Of a DNA stretch of 64,000 bases, positions 8,687 through 17,143 are shown one piece after another (the first letter of the stretch is position 1; each line of letters begins with the position of its first letter). The notes under the pieces are model-generated. The model had not been told where the DNA came from and did not search any database. It was given only the letters and a program-made list of their open reading frames with translations. A program made the translations under genes and the position numbers. The DNA comes from Paracoccaceae bacterium (GTDB lineage: Bacteria; Pseudomonadota; Alphaproteobacteria; Rhodobacterales; Rhodobacteraceae): positions 1 to 64,000 of the forward strand of contig JAKITE010000001.1 of the NCBI GenBank assembly GCA_021648225.1, in the 5' to 3' direction.

Positions 8687-9632
8687 TCTACACGCACAAA
8701 CGCTAACCGGCCCCACCATGGGCACCAGCTGGAGCGCTGAAATCGGCGCGCCCGCCAGCACCAACCTTGCAGCACTTGAAAAAGCCTTGGCTGATGCCGT
8801 GGCACTGGTGGACAACCAGATGTCCAGCTGGAAGCCCGAAAGCGACCTGATGCGCCTGAACGCAGCGCCGCTTGGCGAATGGGTGAACATCCCGCCCGAG
8901 CTGATGCAGGTGCTGGCGCGCGGGCTTGAAATCGGGCGGCTTTCCGGCGGGGCGTTTGATATCGGCCTTGGTGATTTGGTGACGGCCTGGGGCTTTGCCG
9001 GCAAAACCCCGAGCGAGGCTGATATCCGCGCCAAATTAGGCCAGCCCCGCCCCGATACCGCCAAGGTTCTGGAGCTGGATAAAGCAAGTTTGCGCGCCCG
9101 AAAACATGCCCCGCTGGCGCTGGATCTTTCCGGCATTGCCAAGGGCTACGGGGTGGACCGGATGATGCAGGTCTGTGATGTTTTTGGCCTCGGGTCAGCC
9201 TTGGTGGCGCTGGATGGCGAAGTGCGCAGCAAGGGCGTGCAGCCCAATGGCAAGCCTTGGGCCGTGGCCATTGAAAAGCCGGATTACACCGCCCACACCC
9301 CGCTTTCGATGCTGGAATTGCAGGATGCCGCCGTGGCCACATCAGGCGATTACCGCCACTGGGTGCAGGTCGGGCAGGCGCGGCTTTCCCATACCATGGA
9401 CAGGCAAAAAGGCGGCCCCGTGCAGCCCGGCATTGCCAGCGTTACCGTAGTTGCCGCCGATTGCATGACCGCTGACGCCATGGCCACAGCCATTCTGGTG
9501 CAAGGGCTGGAAAAGGGGGCGGCGTTTGCCCGGGATCAAAGGCTGGATTGTTTAATAATGGAGCGCAAAGGGGAAGGCATTGTCCAGCATGGGGTTGGTG
9601 CGCTGTTTACCTTGGGTGAACAAGCTGAATAA
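8676..9632 (+). CDS. apbE: FAD:protein FMN transferase, ApbE
   Basis: 318 residues with ApbE landmarks: GPTMGTSWS near the start, the DLSGIAKGYGVDRM segment, LVALDGEVRSKG and the C-terminal ADAMATA segment that contributes to Mg binding. ApbE attaches FMN covalently to Thr/Ser of target proteins. The start overlaps the reductase stop by 11 nt, so the two are translationally coupled. Unusually, the protein begins MSTDLHAQTLTGPTMGT with no signal peptide or lipobox, although family members acting on periplasmic targets are normally exported. Either the modification occurs in the cytoplasm or the export signal was lost. Confidence 0.88.
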   Translation: MSTDLHAQTLTGPTMGTSWSAEIGAPASTNLAALEKALADAVALVDNQMSSWKPESDLMRLNAAPLGEWVNIPPELMQVLARGLEIGRLSGGAFDIGLGDLVTAWGFAGKTPSEADIRAKLGQPRPDTAKVLELDKASLRARKHAPLALDLSGIAKGYGVDRMMQVCDVFGLGSALVALDGEVRSKGVQPNGKPWAVAIEKPDYTAHTPLSMLELQDAAVATSGDYRHWVQVGQARLSHTMDRQKGGPVQPGIASVTVVAADCMTADAMATAILVQGLEKGAAFARDQRLDCLIMERKGEGIVQHGVGALFTLGEQAE

Positions 9633-9729
9633 ACCGGCAAATATACAGGGTAACACTCAAAAACCGAAAGGGGCCGAGATACCGGTATGTAACTGCCCTG
9701 CCCCCCTGAGAATTAGGCTATTTTGAATT
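9633..9729. other. Convergent gap after apbE
   Basis: About 100 bp between convergent genes. There are weak complementary stretches (CAGGGTAAC against GTAACTGCCCTG) that might act as a bidirectional terminator, but no clean stem with a T run. Confidence 0.25.
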
Positions 9730-9740
9730 AGGGTCAGGAC
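9730..9740. repeat. Dispersed tip repeat, half copy
   Basis: AGGGTCAGGAC followed directly by the stop codon of the ABC ATPase gene. Only one half plus the centre of the palindrome is kept. Confidence 0.5.
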
Positions 9741-9742
9741 AC

Positions 9743-10843
9743 TCAGTTAAGCCGGATTCCGCTTTCCGGTTCAAAATAGGAAACCTTGCCAAGATCAAAA
9801 GCCAGTTCCAGAGCTTCGCCGGATTTGGCTTTGGTTTCCGCGTGCAACCGCGCCGTTACCCCCTTGCCACCCAGATGAGAAACCACAAATGTATCAGCAC
9901 CCGCAGGTTCGACAATATCAACCAGACACCGCGCGGTTTGAACCTGTGCGCCAGATCGAAACCCGGCTTCGGCGATATCCTCTGGCCGCAAGCCAAGAAT
10001 TACGTCTTGGGGCAGGTCCGGCCTGTTGGTGTCCAACAGCACCAGCGGGCTATCATTTTCACGGGCAATTTCAATGCGGGTTGCATCGCCGTTCTTTTCG
10101 GCTTTTGCAGGAATCAAATTCATCGAGGGCGAGCCCATAAAGCCGGCGACAAACATATTGGCAGGGTTTCTATAGATTTCACCAGGGGTGCCGATTTGCT
10201 GCACCACCCCGTCTTTCATCACCACAATTTGCGTCGCCAATGTCATGGCTTCGATCTGGTCATGGGTCACATAGACAATCGAGGCATTCAGGTTGCTATG
10301 CAGACGTTTGATCTCGGATCGCATTTCCACCCGCAGCTTGGCGTCCAGATTGGAAAGCGGTTCGTCAAACAAGAACAGCTGCGGATCACGCACCAATGCC
10401 CGCCCCATCGCCACCCTTTGGCGTTGGCCGCCCGAAAGCTGCCCGGGTTTACGTTTTAGCAAGGGCTCGATCTGCAACAGCTTTGCTACCTCGTTCAGCT
10501 TTCGCGCTTGTGTTGCCGCATCGACGCCCCGCACCTTCATGCCAAAGGTGATGTTTTTGCCCACGGTCATGGTCGGATAAAGCGCATAAGACTGGAACAC
10601 CATGGCAATATCGCGGTCTTTTGGTGCCACACCGACCATGTTACGCCCGCCAATTTTAATGGCACCCGAGCTGACCTCCTCTAGCCCCGCGATACAGTTC
10701 AACAGGGTTGACTTTCCACAGCCAGAAGGCCCGACCAGCACCAAAAATTCGCCCTTTTGGATGGCGACATTAATGTCTTTCAACACCTCGGTTGTCCCAT
10801 AATTTTTGTAAAGATTCTCGATTGACAGAATAAGGTTGCTCAT
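9743..10843 (-). CDS. ugpC: Sugar ABC transporter ATPase (UgpC/MalK type)
   Basis: 366 residues with Walker A GPSGCGKST, the signature LSGGQRQRVAMGRAL, Walker B LFLFDEPLSNLD, the H-loop VYVTHDQIEAM and a C-terminal TOBE-type domain (~240-366) carrying ILGLRPEDI. This is the length and layout of MalK-type ATPases that energise carbohydrate uptake. It is the last gene of the leftward gts operon, 3 nt after the permease stop. It corresponds to GtsD of Pseudomonas. Confidence 0.9.
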   Translation of the reverse strand: MSNLILSIENLYKNYGTTEVLKDINVAIQKGEFLVLVGPSGCGKSTLLNCIAGLEEVSSGAIKIGGRNMVGVAPKDRDIAMVFQSYALYPTMTVGKNITFGMKVRGVDAATQARKLNEVAKLLQIEPLLKRKPGQLSGGQRQRVAMGRALVRDPQLFLFDEPLSNLDAKLRVEMRSEIKRLHSNLNASIVYVTHDQIEAMTLATQIVVMKDGVVQQIGTPGEIYRNPANMFVAGFMGSPSMNLIPAKAEKNGDATRIEIARENDSPLVLLDTNRPDLPQDVILGLRPEDIAEAGFRSGAQVQTARCLVDIVEPAGADTFVVSHLGGKGVTARLHAETKAKSGEALELAFDLGKVSYFEPESGIRLN

Positions 10844-10846
10844 GGG

Positions 10847-11725
10847 TTATCCTTTCACGGAACCAGCGGTCAGCCCGCGAATAAAGTATTTTCCGGCCAC
10901 CACATAGACCAGCAATGTTGGCAAAGCGGCAATAATCGCGGCTGCCATATCGACATTATATTCTTTAACGCCGGTGGTGGAATTGACGATGTTGTTCAAT
11001 GCCACGGTGATGGGCTGGGTGCCCGCCTGTGAAAACGACACGCCAAACAGGAAATCATTCCAGATCTGGGTAAACTGCCAAATAACCGTCACCACCACAA
11101 TCGGCGCGGATAGCGGTAGAAAGATGCTCCAGAATATCCGGAAAAAACCCGCGCCGTCGACCTTGGCCGCCTTTACCAGCTCCACCGGAATGGAGATGTA
11201 ATAATTGCGAAAAAACAGGGTGGTAAAGCCAAGGCCATAGACCACATGCACAAAGATCAACCCGCCGATCGAACCGGCGATTTGCATCTTTCCCAGCACA
11301 ATTGCCATCGGCAGTAAGATCACCTGAAACGGAATAAAACAGCCAAAAAGCAATAGGGCAAAAATGAAATCCGACCCCTTGAACCGCCATTGCGAGATCA
11401 CATAACCGTTCAATGCGCCAAGGATGGTGGAGATCAGCACGGCGGGCACCGCGATCAGCATCGAGTTCCAGAAATAGGGCCGCAACCCCTCACATTGCAC
11501 CCCGATGCAGGCACCCGACCATGCTTTGCCCCAAGCATCAAACACAAGTTCGCGGGGCAGGCCAATCAGGCTGCCGGTGCGGATATCATCAAGGCTTTTC
11601 AGCGAGGTAACAAGCATCACAAACAGCGGCATCAGGTAGAAAAGTGCAAATATTATAAGCATGGCATATAGCCCGGCCCGCAGCGCCACTTGCTTGAAGC
11701 TGCCGTCTTTTACCAAATTATCCAT
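10847..11725 (-). CDS. gtsC: Sugar ABC transporter permease, GtsC-like
   Basis: 292 residues from ATG 11725; an AGGAG site sits ~8 nt upstream, and a GTG one codon earlier is an alternative. Six TM segments are evident, starting LYAMLIIFALFYLMPLFVMLVTSLK. The family EAA-loop region is near KAAKVDGAGFFRIFWSIFLPLSAPI. TSLKSLDDIRTGSLIGLP resembles the GtsC N-terminal periplasmic region. It overlaps the end of the other permease gene by 8 nt. With GtsB it forms the membrane channel. Confidence 0.87.
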   Translation of the reverse strand: MDNLVKDGSFKQVALRAGLYAMLIIFALFYLMPLFVMLVTSLKSLDDIRTGSLIGLPRELVFDAWGKAWSGACIGVQCEGLRPYFWNSMLIAVPAVLISTILGALNGYVISQWRFKGSDFIFALLLFGCFIPFQVILLPMAIVLGKMQIAGSIGGLIFVHVVYGLGFTTLFFRNYYISIPVELVKAAKVDGAGFFRIFWSIFLPLSAPIVVVTVIWQFTQIWNDFLFGVSFSQAGTQPITVALNNIVNSTTGVKEYNVDMAAAIIAALPTLLVYVVAGKYFIRGLTAGSVKG

Positions 11726-12590
11726 CACGGCGGCTCCTGAGTTCGGAATATAGATACGGCACAATAATGGCCGCCACGACCATCATCATCACAGTCGCCG
11801 AAGACGCCGCCTGCCCCAGATCGCCACGTGAAAACGCCATCGCATACATGTAGGTCGCGGGCAGGTCCGTGGCATAGCCGGGGCCACCACCGGTCAGCGC
11901 GATCACCAGATCAAAGCTTTTGATCGCCAGATGCGAAAGCACAATAAAAGCCGACATAAAAATCGGCGCCATGGATGGAATAATGATCGAGCGGTAAATG
12001 CGCGGCGTTGAAACCCCGTCTACCATTGCGGCGCGGATGATTTCCTGATCAACCGAGCGTAACCCCGCCAGAAACAGCGCCATGACAAAACCGCTGGCCT
12101 GCCAGACCCCTGCGATCACCACGGTATAAATCGCCATATCGGGGTCGGTTAGCCAGTCAAATTCAAAGCTTTGCCAGCCCATGCCCTGAATAACCGATTC
12201 AATGCCAAGCCCGGGGTTCAATATCCATTTCCACGCGGTGCCGGTTACGATAAAGCTTAGCGCCATCGGATAAAGATAGATGGTGCGTAGCGCGCCTTCG
12301 GTGCGGATTTTCTGGTCCAGCAATATCGCCAGCAGCAAGCCCAGCAGCATGGAAATAACGATAAACAATATGCCGAATATCGCCAGATTGGTTATCGCCA
12401 CATCCCAGCGCGGCGATTGGAACAGGCGGTCATACTGGATGACACCCTCGATTTCGTATTTTGGCAACAGGCGTGATCGGGTGAAAGAAATATAGGTTGT
12501 CCAGGCGATAAACCCGTAAACAAATATTAGTATCGCCAAGAATGACGGGGCCAAAACCATCTTGGGCATGTGCTTTTGCAGCCAGTCCAT
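11718..12590 (-). CDS. gtsB: Sugar ABC transporter permease, GtsB-like
   Basis: 290 residues with six predicted TM segments, the first being APSFLAILIFVYGFIAWTTY. The sequence SFTRSRLLPKYEIEGVIQY matches the GtsB/MalF-type first periplasmic loop, and the EAA loop is RAAMVDGVSTPRIYRSIIIPSM. It lies downstream of the binding-protein gene after a 66-bp gap containing a strong hairpin, which probably lowers expression of permeases relative to the binding protein. Confidence 0.87.
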   Translation of the reverse strand: MDWLQKHMPKMVLAPSFLAILIFVYGFIAWTTYISFTRSRLLPKYEIEGVIQYDRLFQSPRWDVAITNLAIFGILFIVISMLLGLLLAILLDQKIRTEGALRTIYLYPMALSFIVTGTAWKWILNPGLGIESVIQGMGWQSFEFDWLTDPDMAIYTVVIAGVWQASGFVMALFLAGLRSVDQEIIRAAMVDGVSTPRIYRSIIIPSMAPIFMSAFIVLSHLAIKSFDLVIALTGGGPGYATDLPATYMYAMAFSRGDLGQAASSATVMMMVVAAIIVPYLYSELRSRRDG

Positions 12591-12622
12591 CGGGGCATCC
12601 TGAAATAAAGGGGGGCAAGTGT

Positions 12623-12650
12623 GCCCCGCGCGACCATAACCGCGCGGGGC
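12623..12650 (-). promoter_or_regulatory. Intercistronic hairpin between gtsA and gtsB
   Basis: GCCCCGCGCG (12623-12632) and CGCGCGGGGC (12641-12650) form a perfect 10-bp stem with an 8-nt loop. No T run follows, so this is more likely an mRNA-stabilising or partial-termination structure than a full terminator. Such structures are typical after binding-protein genes, whose product is needed in excess. Confidence 0.7.
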
Positions 12651-12656
12651 GTGGGT

Positions 12657-13898
12657 TTACATCGAGTTTTTCACAGCCAGCGCCAATGCGGTAACCGCAT
12701 CAGCCGAGCTCATATCGCTGTTGAAAAATGCGGTCACAGTATCGGTGATCGCACCGGCCTGCGCGCCACGCAATGCCATGCCATGGGCATAAGATGGCAG
12801 CAAACTGCCATTGCCCGAGGCCACATCCATGTCATATCCCGAACGACCAGCACAATAGTCAAACGCGTCCAACGGCACATCAAGCCGTGCCGGAATAGAG
12901 CCTTTGTTGAGGTTAAACACCTCTTGGAAGTTCTCCCCCATGATCAACTCGGCCAGCAGGTTTTGCCCGTCGATATTGTCTTGGCCCTCAACGCTAAACA
13001 TCGCAAAGCTGTCGACGTTATACAGGTAACCACCACCAGGCGTTGGCGCACAAAGGAAATCTTTGCCCGGCACCAGACCAGCGGCCATAAATTCGCCTTT
13101 GGCCCAATCGCCCATAATTTGAAAAGCCGCTTCGCCATTCATCACCATGGCAGTGGCAAGGTTCCAGTCACGACCTGAAAAGTCATCATCCACAAAACCA
13201 CGCAGAATACGAAGCTGGTCAAACACGGCAATCATAGTATCGGAGGTCAGCGCCGCCTCATCCAGATCAATCAAGGCCGCGCGGAAAAAATCAGCCCCGC
13301 CAAGACCAACGGCAATGGATTCGAACACCGTGGCGTCTTGCCAGGATTGCCCGCCATGGGCCAGCGGAGTGATCCCCATACCTTGCAGGGTTTCAGCCGC
13401 TGCGTTGAATTCAGCCCATGTGGTTGGCATTTCCAGACCGGCATCGGCCAGCACTTGCGCATTGCCCCATATCCAGTTGACACGATGCACATTTACCGGT
13501 GCCGCGCAATATTCGCCGTCGCATTTCATGTGGTCGGCAATGGCTTCGGGCAGCAATTCATCCCAGTTATTGGCCATGGCCACAGCGTTGATATTGGCCA
13601 AAACGCCTTCTTCATACCATTCCTGAATGGCCGGGCCTTTTAGCTGCACTGCAGTTGGCGCATTGCCCGAAAGCACCCGGGCGCGCAGCGCCGTCATCGC
13701 GGCGTCACCGCCACCGCCTGCCACGGGCATATCTGTCCAGGTGCCGCCACGGCTGGCAAATTCATCCATCAGCACCTGCACCGATTTTGCCTCGCCACCG
13801 GAGGTCCACCAATGCAGCACTTCGGCTTGTGGTTCGGCCAGTGCCGCGCCTGCGCCCAGCACCATTGCCGCCGCCATCATTGTCCTTTTCATTATCAT
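12657..13898 (-). CDS. gtsA: Glucose-type ABC transporter substrate-binding protein, GtsA-like
   Basis: 413 residues from ATG 13898; a GGAGGA site 6 nt upstream decides this start over longer frames. Signal peptide MIMKRTMMAAAMVLGAGAALA precedes the mature start EPQAEVLHWWTSGGEAKS. The stretches VAGGGGDAAMTALRAR, VNVHRVNWIWGN and LAHGGQSWQDATVFE are characteristic of glucose/mannose-binding proteins of the GtsA group. The protein captures sugar in the periplasm and delivers it to GtsBC. It is the first gene of the leftward operon and divergent from a two-component system. Substrate assignment is by remembered similarity and is fairly secure at the hexose level. Confidence 0.87.
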   Translation of the reverse strand: MIMKRTMMAAAMVLGAGAALAEPQAEVLHWWTSGGEAKSVQVLMDEFASRGGTWTDMPVAGGGGDAAMTALRARVLSGNAPTAVQLKGPAIQEWYEEGVLANINAVAMANNWDELLPEAIADHMKCDGEYCAAPVNVHRVNWIWGNAQVLADAGLEMPTTWAEFNAAAETLQGMGITPLAHGGQSWQDATVFESIAVGLGGADFFRAALIDLDEAALTSDTMIAVFDQLRILRGFVDDDFSGRDWNLATAMVMNGEAAFQIMGDWAKGEFMAAGLVPGKDFLCAPTPGGGYLYNVDSFAMFSVEGQDNIDGQNLLAELIMGENFQEVFNLNKGSIPARLDVPLDAFDYCAGRSGYDMDVASGNGSLLPSYAHGMALRGAQAGAITDTVTAFFNSDMSSADAVTALALAVKNSM

Positions 13899-14017
13899 CT
13901 CATTTCCTCCCAGAAATATGAAACATCCGGTCAAATGCCAGACTGGCCCTATCAGGCCGCAGCCCCCCGCGCCAGACAACCCCCTTTGGCTGGTGTTATT
14001 CTGGTTTTTGCGCCGCA

Positions 14018-14046
14018 ATGTTACCTGCGGTTACAAAACAGTTCAA
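14018..14046 (-). promoter_or_regulatory. Candidate gtsA promoter with embedded GTTAC direct repeat
   Basis: Read on the minus strand: TTGAAC (14046-14041), a 17-nt spacer and TAACAT (14023-14018), with four of six matches in each box. On the plus strand, GTTAC (14020-14024) and GTTAC (14030-14034) are repeated at a 10-bp period, the layout bound by OmpR/PhoB-type regulators. The repeat covers the spacer and -10 box, so a bound regulator would be expected to block gtsA transcription. Confidence 0.5.
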
Positions 14047-14092
14047 ATCCGCGCCGATTTGGGCCAAACTCCCCCAAACATACGGAGCCAGC

Positions 14093-14806
14093 ATGACCAT
14101 TCCCACCCTTTTAGTTGTTGATGATGACCCGGACCTGCGCGACATGCTTAAGGCATTTCTGACCAGCCACGGGTTGGCGGTGCATGTGGCGGCCAGTTGC
14201 TCCGAGGTTACCAGCATTGTTGCCAGCCACCGGATTGACCTTATTTTGCTGGATGTAATGCTGGGTGACGAAAACGGCATGGATATTTGCATCAAATTGC
14301 GTGCCAGCAACGTAGTGCCGATCATTATGATGTCGGCGCTTAGCTCTGATGATTATCGCATGCAGGGTTATTCCGCCGGTGCCGATGATTATATCGCCAA
14401 GCCGTTTAATCCCGATCTGCTGTTGGCGCGCATCCGTGCAGTATTGGGCCGCACGCGGCGCGCCACTTCGCTTAGCTATCGGCGCGGGCATCATATTTAC
14501 CGGTTTGGCCATTGGCAATTCGATAGCCGCCTTAGCCGTCTTACCGGCCCTGACGGGGTTGAAATCATGCTCTCAAAACGCGAGATTGCACTGTTGAATG
14601 TGCTGCTTGCCAATCCGGGGCTGGCCCTTAGCCGCGAGGAAATCACCGCCGGGCTGGAAAGCGACACACAGCTGGAATCCCGCGCGCTGGATGTGGCCAT
14701 CAGCCGGTTGCGCGGTAAAATAGAGGCCGACCCGAAATGCCCCGAGATCATCAAAACCTTGCGCGGCGCGGGCTATATGCTGGCGGTCGAGGTTTCCAGC
14801 CCATGA
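14093..14806 (+). CDS. OmpR-family response regulator (GltR-like)
   Basis: 237 residues from ATG 14093, with a GGAG site 6 nt upstream. The receiver has the acidic pair VVDDDPDLRD, phospho-acceptor Asp in LILLDVMLGDENG, and Lys in DYIAKPFNPD. The C-terminal winged helix ends DVAISRLRGKIEADPK...GAGYMLAVE. It is divergent from gtsA and overlaps its kinase by ATGA. In Pseudomonas the GltR/GtrS pair controls the gts glucose transporter, and the same gene partnership here suggests the same role. Orthology is inferred from context. Confidence 0.87.
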   Translation: MTIPTLLVVDDDPDLRDMLKAFLTSHGLAVHVAASCSEVTSIVASHRIDLILLDVMLGDENGMDICIKLRASNVVPIIMMSALSSDDYRMQGYSAGADDYIAKPFNPDLLLARIRAVLGRTRRATSLSYRRGHHIYRFGHWQFDSRLSRLTGPDGVEIMLSKREIALLNVLLANPGLALSREEITAGLESDTQLESRALDVAISRLRGKIEADPKCPEIIKTLRGAGYMLAVEVSSP

Positions 14807-16188
14807 GCCTGCGCCGCTATATCATCTTTGCGCTGGTGCTGGCGGGTTTTGCCGGTGCGCTGGTGGCCGGAAGCTGGTATCAATACGGGCTGGCCCGCGA
14901 ACGCCATCTGGTGATTGCCTTTAACGCCGGTATTGCTGCCCATAGCCTTGCCACTGGTCAATCAGTTGCGCCGCTGCCCTTTATTGCCACGCCCACCAAC
15001 CCGACCGAGATCACCTCGGTTGATAACGCCACCCGCTTGCGTTTTACGGGCACTGAATCGCTGAATTATGAAACATCCCTAAGCATTGCGGGCATTGCCA
15101 TCCGCATTTATTCCAAAGACCTGCAGTATAGCCTGTCTGAAATCAAAGGTCCGGCGGCGGCGCAATTTGGCCAGTTGTTTCGCAGCATTGCTACCTTTTG
15201 CGGCGCGCCTTTGATTTTTCTGGAAACCCCGTCCGGCTGGCAACGCCTTACCGCTCCCAAGCTGTTTTCCTGTCAGGCCGCGCCGCCGGACTGGCGCACT
15301 CCGATCCTGATTGCTGGGTTTATTCTGCTGGCCACCCTATTGACCATCGGGCTTGGCATTGCCGACCATCTTTCGGCGCAGGCCGCGGCCATCACGCGGC
15401 GTGCCAAAGACGGGCGCACCACACCACTGCCCCTGAAAGGCCCAAGCGAATTGCAAGCCATCGCCAAGGCCATAAACCGGTTTTTTGACCGTGAAAAGCT
15501 GCGCCACAGCCGCCGCGCCACTTTGCTTTTGGGTATTTCGCATGATCTGGGCACCCCGACCCAGCGGTTGAAATTACGCACAGCCCTGATCCGCAATCAG
15601 GAACTGCGGCAAAAACTGGACGCCGATATCGACCAGATGACCCAGATGATCGATTCGGTTCTGGCCTATACCCGCAACGAAATGGATGTCGAAGAAATGC
15701 GTAAAATCCCGATTCTGGGCCTGTTGCAAGCGCTTGTCGATGATTATGCCGACCTTGGCCGTCCGGTAAAGCTGTTGCCTTTCCAGCCGCCGGCAATCCG
15801 CCATTCAAAATCGGTGTTTTCCGCGCCTGATGCCTCAACCCGGGCGGCATCAGCCCAGGAATCCCTGTTTTGTAATTGCCGCCCGAATGCCATCCGCCGT
15901 GCCCTGACCAACCTAGTGGATAACGCATTGAATTACGGTAAAACTGCCACGCTTAGCCTTTCGGCCACCCCCGAAAGCATTACAGTTTTTGTCGAAGACG
16001 AAGGCATGTCCGAGGTTGATTTTACCCAGCTGGTCGAACCGTTTCAACGGGGCAAAAATGCAAGGCACCATCGCGGCACCGGTCTTGGCCTTACCATTGT
16101 AGAAAGCATCGCCGCCAGCCATGGTGGCACGCTTGGCTTTAGCCAATCGCCAAGCGGAACGGTTGCCGCGTTCCAGATTTGCCGTTAG
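14803..16188 (+). CDS. Sensor histidine kinase (GtrS-like)
   Basis: 461 residues from ATG 14803, the ATGA overlap with the regulator. TM1 is YIIFALVLAGFAGALVAGSW (~6-25), then a periplasmic domain of ~165 residues, TM2 TPILIAGFILLATLLTIGLG (~190), and a HAMP region. HisKA has the acceptor His in LLLGISHDLGTPTQRL, the N-box is NLVDNALNYGK, and the G2 box is GTGLGLTIVESIAASHGG. All kinase boxes are intact. It probably senses a sugar or sugar acid in the periplasm and sets the phosphorylation of its partner. Confidence 0.87.
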   Translation: MSLRRYIIFALVLAGFAGALVAGSWYQYGLARERHLVIAFNAGIAAHSLATGQSVAPLPFIATPTNPTEITSVDNATRLRFTGTESLNYETSLSIAGIAIRIYSKDLQYSLSEIKGPAAAQFGQLFRSIATFCGAPLIFLETPSGWQRLTAPKLFSCQAAPPDWRTPILIAGFILLATLLTIGLGIADHLSAQAAAITRRAKDGRTTPLPLKGPSELQAIAKAINRFFDREKLRHSRRATLLLGISHDLGTPTQRLKLRTALIRNQELRQKLDADIDQMTQMIDSVLAYTRNEMDVEEMRKIPILGLLQALVDDYADLGRPVKLLPFQPPAIRHSKSVFSAPDASTRAASAQESLFCNCRPNAIRRALTNLVDNALNYGKTATLSLSATPESITVFVEDEGMSEVDFTQLVEPFQRGKNARHHRGTGLGLTIVESIAASHGGTLGFSQSPSGTVAAFQICR

Positions 16189-16196
16189 GCCCAAAT

Positions 16197-16225
16197 CAAA
16201 GCCGGTTACGCCTGTGCCGGTTTTG
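16197..16225. terminator. Candidate terminator between convergent genes
   Basis: CAAAGCCGG (16197-16205) pairs with CCGGTTTTG (16217-16225) with one G-T wobble around an 11-nt loop. It lies just after the kinase stop and before the leftward NAD-kinase-like gene end. Confidence 0.35.
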
Positions 16226-16246
16226 TCACACTCCCGATAGTATCCA

Positions 16247-17143
16247 TCAGTGAAACACCACAAGGTTCAATGTCTTTTTCGCAATGGAAATCATGGTTTT
16301 TTGTCCCCAGTTGAACGGTAGGAAATCCTGTTCGATGCCATCGGCAAAGATCACCCCGCGATCATTGATCCTCGAGGTAATATCCAAACCGCCCGACTGC
16401 CGGATAACCCCTGATTTAAGATCACAACCGCTGGTCCGGCTGGGCCAGGGTTCGCGGGCAAAATAAACCGCTTTTGGGTCGGTTGGCGCAATGTCGAATT
16501 GTTGATTGGTGGCGGTCATAATGGATTTGGCCCAGCCGGTCATGCCGGTGCCGGTGGAAACAATCACCCCGGACGAAGACTGGAATTCCTTTGTCTCGCC
16601 ATCACGGATCACATAGCGCGCCGATTGGTGGGTTTGATGGCCAATAAACAACTCGTTCAGGGCAAACAGGCTTTCGCTGCCAATTCGGGCTTCGACCATG
16701 GTCCGGTGTTCAATATTTGCCGCATTCTGTTCGATCCGGGCCAGCAAGCCGCCCAAATCGCGGGGCTGAACCGATGTCAGCACCCCTTCGGACCCTTTGT
16801 TTCCCGGGCTGACGCCAACCACCGGCTGGCCCGAGCAATATTTGGCCAGATTGGCCACCAGCCCGTCTTGCCCGATGGCCACGACAATATCATTGCTTGA
16901 AAACAAAAACCGGTCCAGATCATTGCGCTCGACCTGAGCAATCGACCAATCAAGCGGCACCGCGTCTTTGGCTTTTTGAACGGCTGCCGCAAGGCTATTA
17001 TGTGCGGCTTCGACCGCAGCGATTTTTTGCTGGCGGCTGTTCAAAAAGAATTCAGCCTGCCCGCGTGTGCCATGGGTTGCCAGCAAGGCCTGATATTCCG
17101 ATTGCCGGGTAACCAATACAACACGCGGGGCAAGGCTGCTCAT
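16247..17143 (-). CDS. NAD-kinase-fold protein with altered active-site motif
   Basis: 298 residues with the NAD-kinase order of motifs: VAIGQDGLVANL (91-99, where NadK has GGDGT), the NE pair at 163-164 (ALNELFIGHQ), and SGVIVSTGTGMTGW (191-204, where NadK has STPTGSTAY). The catalytic Asp of the first motif is kept, but its second Gly and the Thr are replaced (GQDGL). NadK phosphorylates NAD to NADP; the changes here leave activity or substrate open. The start overlaps the SPFH gene stop by ATGA, and the operon begins with an NrtR-type NAD-linked regulator, so a role in NAD(P) metabolism is plausible. Confidence 0.7.
   Translation of the reverse strand: MSSLAPRVVLVTRQSEYQALLATHGTRGQAEFFLNSRQQKIAAVEAAHNSLAAAVQKAKDAVPLDWSIAQVERNDLDRFLFSSNDIVVAIGQDGLVANLAKYCSGQPVVGVSPGNKGSEGVLTSVQPRDLGGLLARIEQNAANIEHRTMVEARIGSESLFALNELFIGHQTHQSARYVIRDGETKEFQSSSGVIVSTGTGMTGWAKSIMTATNQQFDIAPTDPKAVYFAREPWPSRTSGCDLKSGVIRQSGGLDITSRINDRGVIFADGIEQDFLPFNWGQKTMISIAKKTLNLVVFH

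Noticed and set aside
9660..9720. CTGAGA-containing stretch reminiscent of a TPP riboswitch
   Set aside because: It lies between convergent gene ends, lacks the other conserved TPP segments, and has no downstream thiamine gene.
16247..17143. Ordinary NAD kinase
   Set aside because: The GGDGT and STPTGSTAY motifs are changed (GQDGL, STGTGMTGW), so I call only the fold, not the activity.
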